Origin: Pseudomonadales bacterium
GTDB lineage: Bacteria > Pseudomonadota > Gammaproteobacteria > Pseudomonadales > Litorivicinaceae
Length of the DNA stretch: 13,555 bases
NCBI GenBank assembly: GCA_012269655.1
Contig: JAAXJV010000086.1
Span: 1 to 13,555 of the forward strand
Direction of reading: 5' to 3'
A program made the position numbers and the translations under genes. This document shows, in pieces, positions 1 to 7,122 of this stretch (position 1 is its first letter; the number at the start of each line of letters is the position of its first letter). The notes under the pieces were generated by a model that saw only the letters and a program-made list of their open reading frames with translations, was not told the DNA's origin and searched no databases.

Positions 1-451
1 CATGGGACAACTGGAACATTCGAGTGAAGAAGCCGACTTTGATCAAATCGCTAACGACCTAGCTCAAGAAAGCCGCAGCGGAACCTTGGCTATTGAAGGC
101 TCCCTCGGCCGATTTCGTATTCATCCCAACGCGGCTCGGAGCATCTTAGAGCACCTGATCGATAACGGACTGACATTCAATCGCTCAGATCAACCGACTG
201 TCACCGTCAAATGGGATGGCGAGCTACAGGGCATCCTTGTGCAGGACAATGGGATTGGCATTAAATCCGAGCATCAAGCCGACATCTTTAATCCCTTCCG
301 CTCACTCAATACCGAGGATGCGTTCGGCAAAACGACGGGGCTGGGACTGACGCTGGTTAAAAAACTACTCGATAACGCAGGCGGATCCATTCAAGTGGAC
401 TCTGCGCCGGACCTAGGCACACGAATGACAATAAAACTGCCGAGTGTTTGA
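1..451 (+). CDS. Sensor histidine kinase, C-terminal ATPase domain (5' partial)
   Basis: This is the 3' end of a two-component sensor kinase; the gene enters from the left edge, so the sensor and phospho-acceptor regions are not visible. The roughly 149 residues seen form a GHKL/HATPase_c domain that binds ATP and phosphorylates the kinase's own histidine. Visible boxes, counted from the ATG at base 2, are an N box (HLIDNGLTFN, 51-60), a G1 box (DNGIGI, 82-87), an F box (IFNPF, 95-99), a G2 box (TGLGLTLVKKLL, 112-123) and a final strand with GTRMTIKLP (139-147). The protein ends soon after, as in kinases with no receiver domain at the C-terminus. The ATG at base 2 is probably internal, because a working kinase needs a dimerisation/His domain upstream. 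It is the only plus-strand gene and converges on tRNA-Val 17 bases away. The signal sensed and the partner regulator cannot be told from this piece. Confidence 0.9.
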   Translation, partial: MGQLEHSSEEADFDQIANDLAQESRSGTLAIEGSLGRFRIHPNAARSILEHLIDNGLTFNRSDQPTVTVKWDGELQGILVQDNGIGIKSEHQADIFNPFRSLNTEDAFGKTTGLGLTLVKKLLDNAGGSIQVDSAPDLGTRMTIKLPSV

Positions 452-468
452 GAAAATAGCGAGGAAGG

Positions 469-545
469 TGGTGGGTCCGGGCAGATTCGAACTGCCGACC
501 TCTACGATGTCAACGTAGCGCTCTAACCAACTGAGCTACGGACCC
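469..545 (-). tRNA. tRNA-Val (anticodon GAC)
   Basis: The minus strand folds into a complete 77-base cloverleaf. The acceptor stem pairs GGGTCCG with CGGACCC, followed by discriminator A and an encoded CCA end (469-471). The D arm carries AGCTCAGTTGGTTAGAGC. The anticodon stem pairs CTACG with CGTAG around the loop TTGACAT, giving anticodon GAC. The T arm holds GTTCGAATC. GAC reads valine codons GUC and GUU. The gene lies downstream of uvrB with its own promoter. No intrinsic terminator is visible between its 3' end and the convergent kinase gene, so the 3' end is probably made by processing. Confidence 0.97.
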
Positions 546-559
546 TCCGTGTGGCGCGC

Positions 560-588
560 ATAGTAGTGATGCGCCACCCGCTTGTAAA
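560..588 (-). promoter_or_regulatory. Sigma-70-type promoter of tRNA-Val
   Basis: On the minus strand TTTACA (583-588) is followed after exactly 17 bases by TACTAT (560-565), then a GC-rich discriminator GCGCGCC. This layout is typical of stable-RNA promoters under stringent control. The predicted start lies a few bases before the mature tRNA 5' end at 545. The -35 box begins 4 bases after the uvrB stop codon. The -10 box sits in the loop of an inverted repeat with arms at 551-557 and 571-577. Confidence 0.75.
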
Positions 589-591
589 CCC

Positions 592-2616
592 CTAGGCGCC
601 AATAAATGCAGACTGTTGCAAGGTGTGCAACTGATCGCGCAGGGCTGCCGCCTTTTCGAAGTCCAAGTCCTTGGCCGCCTGATACATTTCGTCTTCCAAC
701 CGCGACAATGTTTTGGACAGCTCAGCCGGCGTCAACTTGCTTGCATCAATCTGTTCAAGCTGAGTCGCTTTGGCCTTTTCAACTTTGCGCTCAGCCTTAC
801 GCTTACGACCCGGCACATGGGCCCCTTCCATGATGTCTTCAATCTTTTTGTTGACCGACTTAGGCACAATGCCATTGGCCTCATTAAAGGCCATTTGTTT
901 GTCACGGCGGCGCTGAGTTTCATCCAAACTGCGACGCATGGAGTCAGTAATTTTGTCCGCGTACAGGATAGCCTTACCGTTAAGGTGACGTGCCGCTCGG
1001 CCAATGGTTTGGATCAACGAGCGATCCGAGCGCAAGAAGCCTTCTTTGTCCGCATCCATGATGGCCACCAGCGACACCTCGGGCATATCCAGGCCCTCAC
1101 GCAGCAAGTTGATGCCCACCAGCACATCGAATTCTCCTAATCGCAGGTCGCGGATAATTTCGACCCGCTCAACCGTATCAATATCCGAGTGTAGGTAGCG
1201 CACCTTGACGCCATGTTCGGTCAGGTAGTCCGTCAGATCCTCGGCCATCCGTTTAGTCAGCACCGTAATCAACACGCGCTCGTTGGCTTCAACTCGCTCG
1301 CCAATCTCGCTTAACACGTCATCAACCTGACTGGTCGCGGGTCGCACCTCAACCACAGGATCCACGAGCCCAGTAGGCCTGACCACTTGCTCGACGGTTT
1401 GATCCGAATGCTCGCCTTCGTAATTGGCTGGGGTTGCACTGACAAAAATGCATTGCGGCTTGATCGCCTCCCATTCATCGAAACGCAAGGGTCGGTTATC
1501 AAGCGCACTGGGCAATCGGAAACCGTGCTCGACCAGCGTCTCCTTTCGAGAGCGGTCGCCTTTATACATAGCGCCAATTTGCGGCACCATAACGTGCGAC
1601 TCGTCCAGCACTAACAGCGCGTCAGCCGGCAGATAATCAAACAGACAGGGTGGTGCTTCGCCCGAGGCCTTACCCGATAAGTAGCGGGAGTAATTCTCGA
1701 TACCTTGGCAATAACCAAGCTCCTGGATCATCTCCAAATCATAAAGTGTGCGCTGCTTGAGCCGCTGAGCTTCTAGCAAGCGATGATTCTCCTCCAGCAC
1801 CTGAACCCGCTCGTTGAGCTCGTCTTTAATCAGCTCGATGGCATCCACCAGACGCTGTTTGGGCGTTACATAGTGACTTTTTGGGTACACCGTATAGCGA
1901 GGCACCTCGCGATGAGTCGCGCCGGTTAACGGATCAAACAGGCTGATCCGCTCGACTTCGTCATCAAAGAGTTCTAACCGGACGGCCTCACCGTCCGATT
2001 CGGCAGGAAAGATGTCAATCACATCGCCACGCGCGCGATAAGTACCTCGCTGGAGCTGCATATCATTACGGGTGTACTGCAATTCAGCCAATCGCCGCAG
2101 TATGTCACGCTGGCCAATCACTTCGCCCCGCGAGACATGTAGAATCATTTGATGATAACTACTTGGATCGCCCAGGCCATAGATCGAACTCACCGTCGCC
2201 ACAATGATCGAGTCACGACGCTCTAGCAACGCCTTGGTCGCAGACAAACGCATTTGCTCGATGTGCTCATTAATCTGAGCATCTTTTTCAATAAAGGTGT
2301 CTGAACTGGGAACGTAGGCTTCAGGCTGATAGTAATCGTAATAACTCACGAAATACTCAACGGCGTTATCCGGGAAAAACTCTTTGAATTCACCGTATAA
2401 CTGAGCGGCCAACGTTTTATTATGAGCCATCACGATGGTCGGTCGCTGAACAGCCTCGATCACTTTGGCAATGGTGTAGGTTTTTCCCGACCCCGTGACG
2501 CCCAGCAGGGTTTGATGGGCCAGACCCATTTCAATGCCTTCAACAAGGCCTGCTATGGCGGTGGGTTGGTCTCCCGAAGGAGCGAATGGACTATCGACGC
2601 GGAATTCATTTTGCAT
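592..2616 (-). CDS. uvrB: UvrABC system protein B (excinuclease helicase-like subunit)
   Basis: UvrB is the damage-verifying subunit of bacterial nucleotide excision repair; UvrA loads it on DNA and it recruits the nuclease UvrC. The 674-residue product matches E. coli UvrB (673) along its whole length. Visible parts are Walker A GVTGSGKT (39-46), the beta-hairpin region with [17 protein letters not shown] (about 92-108), the DESH Walker B box, helicase motifs such as SATPANYE and TIGRAARH, and a C-terminal UVR motif ([20 protein letters not shown]) that contacts UvrC. The ATG at 2616 is preferred because it aligns with the usual family N-terminus. A TTG at 2646 would add 10 residues, and neither site has a clear Shine-Dalgarno. 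It lies 51 bases after a 60-residue gene, possibly in one transcript. I see no LexA operator upstream. Confidence 0.97.
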   Translation of the reverse strand: MQNEFRVDSPFAPSGDQPTAIAGLVEGIEMGLAHQTLLGVTGSGKTYTIAKVIEAVQRPTIVMAHNKTLAAQLYGEFKEFFPDNAVEYFVSYYDYYQPEAYVPSSDTFIEKDAQINEHIEQMRLSATKALLERRDSIIVATVSSIYGLGDPSSYHQMILHVSRGEVIGQRDILRRLAELQYTRNDMQLQRGTYRARGDVIDIFPAESDGEAVRLELFDDEVERISLFDPLTGATHREVPRYTVYPKSHYVTPKQRLVDAIELIKDELNERVQVLEENHRLLEAQRLKQRTLYDLEMIQELGYCQGIENYSRYLSGKASGEAPPCLFDYLPADALLVLDESHVMVPQIGAMYKGDRSRKETLVEHGFRLPSALDNRPLRFDEWEAIKPQCIFVSATPANYEGEHSDQTVEQVVRPTGLVDPVVEVRPATSQVDDVLSEIGERVEANERVLITVLTKRMAEDLTDYLTEHGVKVRYLHSDIDTVERVEIIRDLRLGEFDVLVGINLLREGLDMPEVSLVAIMDADKEGFLRSDRSLIQTIGRAARHLNGKAILYADKITDSMRRSLDETQRRRDKQMAFNEANGIVPKSVNKKIEDIMEGAHVPGRKRKAERKVEKAKATQLEQIDASKLTPAELSKTLSRLEDEMYQAAKDLDFEKAAALRDQLHTLQQSAFIGA

Positions 2617-2667
2617 GGCCACAGGGTGAGGTCTGTCGCCATGCAACGCAAGGCCTAACGCGCTAAT

Positions 2668-2850
2668 TCATTGCTCAAGCAGCAACTGGACTTCTTCTCG
2701 GCTGATCGTTGAATGACGCCCGTTGGAGCGAGATTTCAAACCCCATAACACCCGGCATGCGACGCGGTGTTCGAGATCAGGAAACCATTCTTGAATATCC
2801 TTAGGCGTGATCCGGTTAATATCGATGGTATCTACGGGTTCTGCGTACAT
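2668..2850 (-). CDS. Small hypothetical protein (60 aa) upstream of uvrB
   Basis: This is a short reading frame I do not recognise. The ATG at 2850 is chosen because GAGG and AAAGG Shine-Dalgarno-like sequences lie just upstream; a GTG at 2880 would give 70 residues. The 60-residue product has no signal peptide or membrane segment. It has a segment reading ITPKDIQEWFPDLEHRV, a basic patch (LKSRSNGRH) and a C-terminal stretch ISREEVQLLLEQ that could be helical. This would suit a small soluble, possibly nucleic-acid-binding protein, but that is only a guess. It runs in the same direction as uvrB and ends just upstream of it, so co-transcription is likely. It could still be a chance frame; the good ribosome-binding site and the lack of any competing gene argue that it is real. 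Confidence 0.6.
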   Translation of the reverse strand: MYAEPVDTIDINRITPKDIQEWFPDLEHRVACRVLWGLKSRSNGRHSTISREEVQLLLEQ

Positions 2851-2894
2851 CTGCCTTTGCCTCTTTGTTTCGGCTCTCACAGATACACTGAGTG

Positions 2895-2940
2895 CTATGT
2901 CTCATTGTTTAAACCGGCACCGGTCAGAATTGAGACATAG
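2895..2940. repeat. Nested inverted repeat after the TRAP permease gene
   Basis: Perfect 10-base arms CTATGTCTCA (2895-2904) and TGAGACATAG (2931-2940) enclose 26 bases. The pairing extends to 12 pairs if one bulged base is allowed. Inside are two more palindromes, GTTTAAAC (2907-2914) and a short dyad ACCGGCACCGGT (2913-2924). The element starts right after the permease stop codon, so it may form the 3' hairpin of that transcript. There is no T-run on the minus-strand exit side, so it is not a standard intrinsic terminator. No second copy occurs in the window. Confidence 0.7.
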
Positions 2941-2941
2941 A

Positions 2942-4990
2942 TCACGTACGTAATTTCCGAAGGGTGTACATCTGTTGCAGTAGTACTAGCACTGCCGGAA
3001 TCAGGGCCAATGCCAGCGACAACCCCGGCCACATCAATGCAATACCCGCCACGGCTGCAATGATTCGACTGCCCCAGTCCAACCGGTATTCCAAGCACCC
3101 TTCCATCGCACCAGCGAGCAAATAGATGCCGAATAATGCACTGATCCCCACCATCAGTACCTGCGACCAGTCGCCCGACAAGATGGGTGTGTAAGCAAAC
3201 AAAACCGGAACGATGTAAAGGCCCTTGGCCAGCTTCCAACTGATCACACCGGTGTACATCGGCCGGCTTTTAGCGATAGCCGCTGCCGTGAAGGCGGCCA
3301 AACAAACCGGCGGAGTCACATTCGAATCTTGGCTAAGCCAAAAAATGATCATGTGAGCCGCCAGCAATGCAGCGGTCGCGGCCGTGGGATCGACCAGTCC
3401 ATCGCGGATCATCGGCTTTAACTCCGGCCCAGTCGCCGACCACAAAGCGGCCAATTCATCCGCAGGCATATTCGGTTGCCAGCCCGGCATCGCCAGCTGA
3501 ATCACAGGCACCAAATCACTGGCCACCTCGCCAGCCAGCGCGATCAACGCGGCCTGGTCTACGATCATGCCGGCCAAGGCCGGTGCACTGAGTGTTGCTA
3601 AAACAATGTAGGCAGCAGTCACCGGCAACCCCATTCCTAGCACCAAAGACGCAATCGCAATCAAGCCAATTGCAATCAGCACAGAGCCATTTGACCATTC
3701 TGCAATCATCAACGAGAAGGTATTACCAATGCCCGCGGTCGCAATTACATTCACAATCAAGCCGACCGAGCACAACAGAACCGCCGTCATGATCATGTTT
3801 TTCGCGCCGAGGGCTAAGGCATCCAACACATCCATTAATCCCATAGGCCGCTGGGTAAATCGACTGAAAAAAATCACGGCTAAAATGCCAAATACTGCGG
3901 CATAGGTGGGCGTATAGCCCGACGCGAGCAACGTGATCAGCAAGGCCACCGGGAATACAAAACTGGCTCCACCGCGCTTAAAGGCATCCTTGAGCGACAA
4001 CTGCTCGCCCTCTATCGCGCCCAGATTCAATTGGCGAGCTTTGATGCGAACAAAGAAAATGACTGAGGCAAAATAAAGGAAGGCAGGAACAGCCGCCGCC
4101 GCCGCAATGCTTTCATAAGGAATTTGGGTATAAGCCGCCATCACAAAGGCGCCGGCGCCCATAATCGGTGGCATTAACTGGCCACCGGTCGATGCACTGG
4201 CCTCGACCGCGCCTGCAAAAGGAGCCGGGAATCCCGCCCGCTTCATCATCGGGATGGTAATGACACCGGTTGACGCAGTGTTAGCCACCGCGCTGCCGCT
4301 GATGGTTCCGGTCAACCCAGAAGAAATCACCGCCACAAATCCGGGTCCGCCTTGAATGCGGCCTGCGATCGCACGGCTTAGGTCAATTACAAATTCACCG
4401 GCTCCGCTGCGTACTAAAAACGCTCCAAATACGATGAACACAAAAACATAGGTTGATGAGATCCGAGCGATGGTACCGAACAAGCCATCGTCGCCGTAGA
4501 CACTCCTAAACGCGAGGGTTTCGAGTGACAGCCCAGCAAACCGAAAGACGCCAGGGATCATACTGCCCCACAGGGCGATATAACTTAGCGCCAATACGAT
4601 TAGCGCCGGTACAATCCAACCCGCCACACGTCTGGAAAATTCGATGGCGCAAAAGACTAACCAACCGATCGCTACCCAATCGAACAGCTCCAATCGCACA
4701 CCGCGTTCGTAAATCGCTGTTTCTTGGGTCACAACATGCCAAGCGGCCCATGCGGCCCCTACAGCCAACACCCAATCCACGAGTCTGAACCGCTCATAGG
4801 CCTGCCCCAAACCCGCGGGTTTAACCAAGGCCGCCATGGCAACGAAACCGGCGAAATGCATGGCGTTGCGCGCAAACTCTGACAAGACGGGGTGCCATGC
4901 CAAATAGATATGAAACCCGGCTAGGAAAATTCCTAATAGCCAAGCCAGTTTGTGTTCGAATGCTGAGCAGGATCGTTCGGAAAAATTCAT
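2942..4990 (-). CDS. TRAP transporter fused permease (4TM/12TM, TAXI type)
   Basis: This is the inner-membrane part of a tripartite ATP-independent periplasmic transporter, which imports organic anions or related solutes using an ion gradient and a periplasmic binding protein. The 682-residue product fuses the small (DctQ-like) and large (DctM-like) subunits, as is usual for TAXI systems. It is almost entirely hydrophobic segments. Signature stretches of the large subunit are GLTGTISGSAVANTASTGV, EASASTGGQLMPPIMGAGAF, LGMGLPVTAAYIV and WLSQDSNVTPPVCLAAF. The first roughly 160 residues hold the extra helices of the small-subunit part. It starts at an ATG with only a weak ribosome-binding site, 50 bases after the binding-protein gene, and an intrinsic terminator lies in between. 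It is therefore probably made in smaller amounts than the binding protein. The substrate cannot be read from the sequence. Confidence 0.95.
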   Translation of the reverse strand: MNFSERSCSAFEHKLAWLLGIFLAGFHIYLAWHPVLSEFARNAMHFAGFVAMAALVKPAGLGQAYERFRLVDWVLAVGAAWAAWHVVTQETAIYERGVRLELFDWVAIGWLVFCAIEFSRRVAGWIVPALIVLALSYIALWGSMIPGVFRFAGLSLETLAFRSVYGDDGLFGTIARISSTYVFVFIVFGAFLVRSGAGEFVIDLSRAIAGRIQGGPGFVAVISSGLTGTISGSAVANTASTGVITIPMMKRAGFPAPFAGAVEASASTGGQLMPPIMGAGAFVMAAYTQIPYESIAAAAAVPAFLYFASVIFFVRIKARQLNLGAIEGEQLSLKDAFKRGGASFVFPVALLITLLASGYTPTYAAVFGILAVIFFSRFTQRPMGLMDVLDALALGAKNMIMTAVLLCSVGLIVNVIATAGIGNTFSLMIAEWSNGSVLIAIGLIAIASLVLGMGLPVTAAYIVLATLSAPALAGMIVDQAALIALAGEVASDLVPVIQLAMPGWQPNMPADELAALWSATGPELKPMIRDGLVDPTAATAALLAAHMIIFWLSQDSNVTPPVCLAAFTAAAIAKSRPMYTGVISWKLAKGLYIVPVLFAYTPILSGDWSQVLMVGISALFGIYLLAGAMEGCLEYRLDWGSRIIAAVAGIALMWPGLSLALALIPAVLVLLQQMYTLRKLRT

Positions 4991-4995
4991 ATTAG

Positions 4996-5028
4996 AAAAA
5001 TCGGCCCAGAGGTACCCTCTGGACCGAT
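4996..5028 (-). terminator. Intrinsic terminator between TAXI binding protein and TRAP permease
   Basis: On the minus strand ATCGGTCCAGAGG pairs with CCTCTGGGCCGAT, a 13-pair stem with one G-T wobble and a GTA loop, followed directly by a run of T (4996-5000). It sits in the 50-base gap between two genes that must work together, so it probably acts as a partial terminator. A matching A-run on the other side of the stem (5032-5036 on the plus strand reads T) makes the structure look bidirectional. Confidence 0.85.
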
Positions 5029-5040
5029 CCGGTTTTTCAG

Positions 5041-6048
5041 TTAGTTAGCAATCAAGCGAGCGGGAATATTCAACCCCTGCTCTTGATAGTAACGCGCTGC
5101 ACCGGGGTGAAGCGGAGCCGGCAGACCGTCAATGGCTTTCTCAATCGCCATGACCTTGGTGGCCGGGTGAATGCCGTTCAAGAAAGGCAAGTTTTCGTAG
5201 ATCGTTTTGGTGATCAAATAAACGTGCTCTTCATCAACATCCGCATGAGTACCTAAGAAGTTAGGCTGTGCGACCGTTTGAACGTCTGCATCCTGTCCGG
5301 GATAGGTCCCTGCAGGGATGGTGAAAGGCGTCCACAAATTAAAGCCAGCATCGGCTTGCTTTTGCTGTTCCGGGTTCATGTTCAACAGGGTCACCTGGTC
5401 TCCGGCTGAGGCCATCAGTTTGGTGATCGCGCCTACCGGTATGCCCGCGGGAATACCGACACCTGCTACCTGGCCATTCTGCAATGCGTCTGCTGAAGGG
5501 CCGTACCCGCCGTGCATCAGTTCGACATCGCTGTAAATATCCAGACCCAAGTTGCCCATGATGGCCGCGTTTGAGCCAATGGTGCCTGAGTTCTGGCGGC
5601 CCATGCCCAAGGTTTCACCCTTCAAACCTACGATATCCGAGACCGTGCCTGTCTTGGCGAACTCGTTCTGGACAATGTAGTGCTCAACGTTCTGCCACAG
5701 CATACTGACGCTGCGAAGGTGCGTCTGAGGACCGTCTTTTTCGACGGGACCCACGCCCTGGTAGCCGTAGTAGCCATACAAACCCTGCAAAATCGCAAAG
5801 TCGGCTTCACGCTCACGAATCAAACGTAGGTTTTCGCCCGAGCCGGCTGAATTAATGGCCGACATGCCAATTTTTTGTTTCGGCTGCAGCTTCACCTTGG
5901 TCAAGGTACTAATGGCAACGCCCACTGGATAGTAAGTACCGCCAGTCGAAGCCGTAGCCAAGATATAGTCAGCTTCTGCTGCCGCCTGCGGTACGATACC
6001 GGCGGTCATTGAAGCGCCTAGGATGGCGCTGAGGAGTGCTTTTTTCAT
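5041..6048 (-). CDS. TAXI family TRAP transporter solute-binding protein
   Basis: This is the periplasmic receptor that captures solute for the fused TRAP permease downstream. The 335-residue product starts with a clear signal peptide: two lysines, a hydrophobic core and an Ala-rich site, with cleavage expected after residue 24 (AAA/EAD). The mature protein begins with YILATASTGGTYYPVGVAI, the typical TAXI opening, followed by SAGSGENLRLIREREADFAI and LGMGRQNSGTIGSNAAIM, both typical of the ligand-binding lobes. The ATG at 6048 has a strong ribosome-binding site (AAGGAAA). It lies 63 bases after an SDR gene on the same strand and is probably co-transcribed with it. TAXI proteins are known to bind such solutes as glutamate or 2-oxo acids, but the ligand here is unknown. 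Confidence 0.95.
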   Translation of the reverse strand: MKKALLSAILGASMTAGIVPQAAAEADYILATASTGGTYYPVGVAISTLTKVKLQPKQKIGMSAINSAGSGENLRLIREREADFAILQGLYGYYGYQGVGPVEKDGPQTHLRSVSMLWQNVEHYIVQNEFAKTGTVSDIVGLKGETLGMGRQNSGTIGSNAAIMGNLGLDIYSDVELMHGGYGPSADALQNGQVAGVGIPAGIPVGAITKLMASAGDQVTLLNMNPEQQKQADAGFNLWTPFTIPAGTYPGQDADVQTVAQPNFLGTHADVDEEHVYLITKTIYENLPFLNGIHPATKVMAIEKAIDGLPAPLHPGAARYYQEQGLNIPARLIAN

Positions 6049-6111
6049 GGTGTTTCCTTTTTCTATTTTTATTGAGGAGACATTCTGATCCTACGCAGAA
6101 TTACGTGTTCG

Positions 6112-6891
6112 CTACAAGGCCTTTATCAAGCCTCCATCGATACGAATTTGATTGCCAGTCAGGTAACCCGCTTGATCACTGGCGTAAAAGGCAGCCACGG
6201 CGCCAAATTCTTCAGGCTCACCGTAGCGGCCGGCTGGAATTTGAGCGACGGAATTGGCTTTGGCCTGTTCGACAGAAATCGATTGTTTCGTGGCCACATT
6301 TTGATCCAGCCAGCGCACTCGATCGGTATCGATCCGGCCCGGCAGCAACAAGTTGACGGTAACGCCTTGTCCTGCCACCTGACCTGCCAAAGTTTTGCAA
6401 TACGCGGCCAAAGATGACCGAAGGGTGTTTGAAATCGCCAAGTGGGGGATAGGAATTTGGATGCCCGAGCTGGAAACCACTTGAATCCGGCCCCAACCTC
6501 GCTCTCGCATGCCAGGCAATACCGCTTCAATGATTTGAATCTGAGCGAGCACCATACTCTGAAACTGTGTCGTCCAGGCGGAGGACTCGATGCCGGGAAC
6601 GGTCGCCGCCGGCGGGCCACCGCTATTTGACACTAGGATGTCAATGGATTGATCGGAGATGGAAGCCATGAAATCAGACACCGAAGTCGCGTCCGACAAA
6701 TCCAGCGTACAAATTTCCGCGGAGACACCCGAAGCCTGACATGCCTTTTGAGTGATCGCCAAGTTGTCTACATTGCGCGCCGCGAGTAACAAATTGACGC
6801 CCTCGGCTGCAAGGGCTTTGGCAATCGCTTGACCAATACCCTGAGAAGCACCCAACACTAGGGCTGTCTTACCTTGAATACGAAAGTCCAT
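6112..6891 (-). CDS. SDR family oxidoreductase with atypical active site
   Basis: This 259-residue Rossmann-fold protein belongs to the short-chain dehydrogenase/reductase superfamily, whose members use NAD(P)(H) on alcohols or ketones. The cofactor loop is GASQGIG (14-20), and the usual NNAG is replaced by NSGG (89-92). The active-site Ser appears in VVSSSG (S141). Thirteen residues later, where Tyr is expected, there is S154, and the Lys position is R158 (SNTLR in place of YxxxK). The C-terminal part has the normal PGRIDTDR loop and the ending IRIDGGLIKAL. An SDR subgroup annotated as beta-ketoacyl-reductase-like is known to deviate in this way; its chemistry is unsettled. The ATG at 6891 follows a strong AAGGAAG ribosome-binding site. 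It is the first gene of a probable operon with the TAXI-TRAP transporter, so it may act on the imported compound (inference). Confidence 0.88.
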   Translation of the reverse strand: MDFRIQGKTALVLGASQGIGQAIAKALAAEGVNLLLAARNVDNLAITQKACQASGVSAEICTLDLSDATSVSDFMASISDQSIDILVSNSGGPPAATVPGIESSAWTTQFQSMVLAQIQIIEAVLPGMRERGWGRIQVVSSSGIQIPIPHLAISNTLRSSLAAYCKTLAGQVAGQGVTVNLLLPGRIDTDRVRWLDQNVATKQSISVEQAKANSVAQIPAGRYGEPEEFGAVAAFYASDQAGYLTGNQIRIDGGLIKAL

Positions 6892-6940
6892 GTTTCTTCC
6901 TTTTTATTTTCTGAAGAAATCATGGGGATTCTTTGGGCAC

Positions 6941-6966
6941 AAAAAAACCCGATCAAGTCGGGTTTT
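6941..6966 (-). terminator. Intrinsic terminator of tRNA-Asn
   Basis: On the minus strand AAAACCCGA pairs with TCGGGTTTT around a five-base loop (CTTGA), and the 3' arm runs on into seven T in total. It begins 13 bases after the tRNA-Asn CCA end and separates the tRNA from the SDR-TAXI-TRAP genes. Confidence 0.9.
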
Positions 6967-6979
6967 AAGCAATTCCAAT

Positions 6980-7055
6980 TGGCTCCGCTGGCTGGACTCG
7001 AACCAGCGACCAAAAGATTAACAGTCTTCTGCTCTACCAACTGAGCTACAGCGGA
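6980..7055 (-). tRNA. tRNA-Asn (anticodon GTT)
   Basis: The minus strand gives a complete 76-base cloverleaf. The acceptor stem pairs TCCGCTG with CAGCGGA, followed by discriminator G and an encoded CCA (6980-6982). The D arm reads AGCTCAGTTGGTAGAGC. The anticodon loop CTGTTAA gives anticodon GTT for asparagine codons. The T arm holds GGTTCGAGTCC. It is an independent unit, with its own promoter upstream and its own intrinsic terminator downstream. Confidence 0.97.
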
Positions 7056-7073
7056 TCCGTTGGAACGGCGCGG

Positions 7074-7102
7074 ATAATAGGCACTATCCAAAGTCTCGTC
7101 AA
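7074..7102 (-). promoter_or_regulatory. Strong sigma-70 promoter of tRNA-Asn
   Basis: On the minus strand TTGACG (7097-7102) is followed after 17 bases by TATTAT (7074-7079), then a GC-rich discriminator CCGCGCCG. An A/T-rich tract (about 7107-7118, AATTTAAAAAAA) just upstream of the -35 box resembles an UP element. The start point should fall about ten bases before the mature tRNA 5' end. This arrangement is typical of growth-rate-controlled stable-RNA promoters. Confidence 0.85.
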
Positions 7103-7122
7103 CGACTTTTTTTAAATTCCAC

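Noticed and set aside
616..1140. Plus-strand open frame of 174 codons inside uvrB
   Set aside because: It lies entirely antisense to a fully conserved uvrB and has no recognisable protein features, so it is a shadow frame.
2617..2941. LexA (SOS) operator upstream of uvrB
   Set aside because: E. coli uvrB has one, but I found no CTG-N10-CAG type site in the sequence between the permease stop and the uvrB start.
6082..6101. ATTCTG/CAGAAT hairpin between the SDR and TAXI genes
   Set aside because: A six-pair AT-rich stem with an eight-base loop and no T-run is too weak to call a terminator or operator.
2942..7055. Genomic island integrated at tRNA-Asn
   Set aside because: The SDR-TAXI-TRAP genes lie at the 3' side of the tRNA, but no integrase gene is present and I see no repeated copy of the tRNA 3' end in the window.
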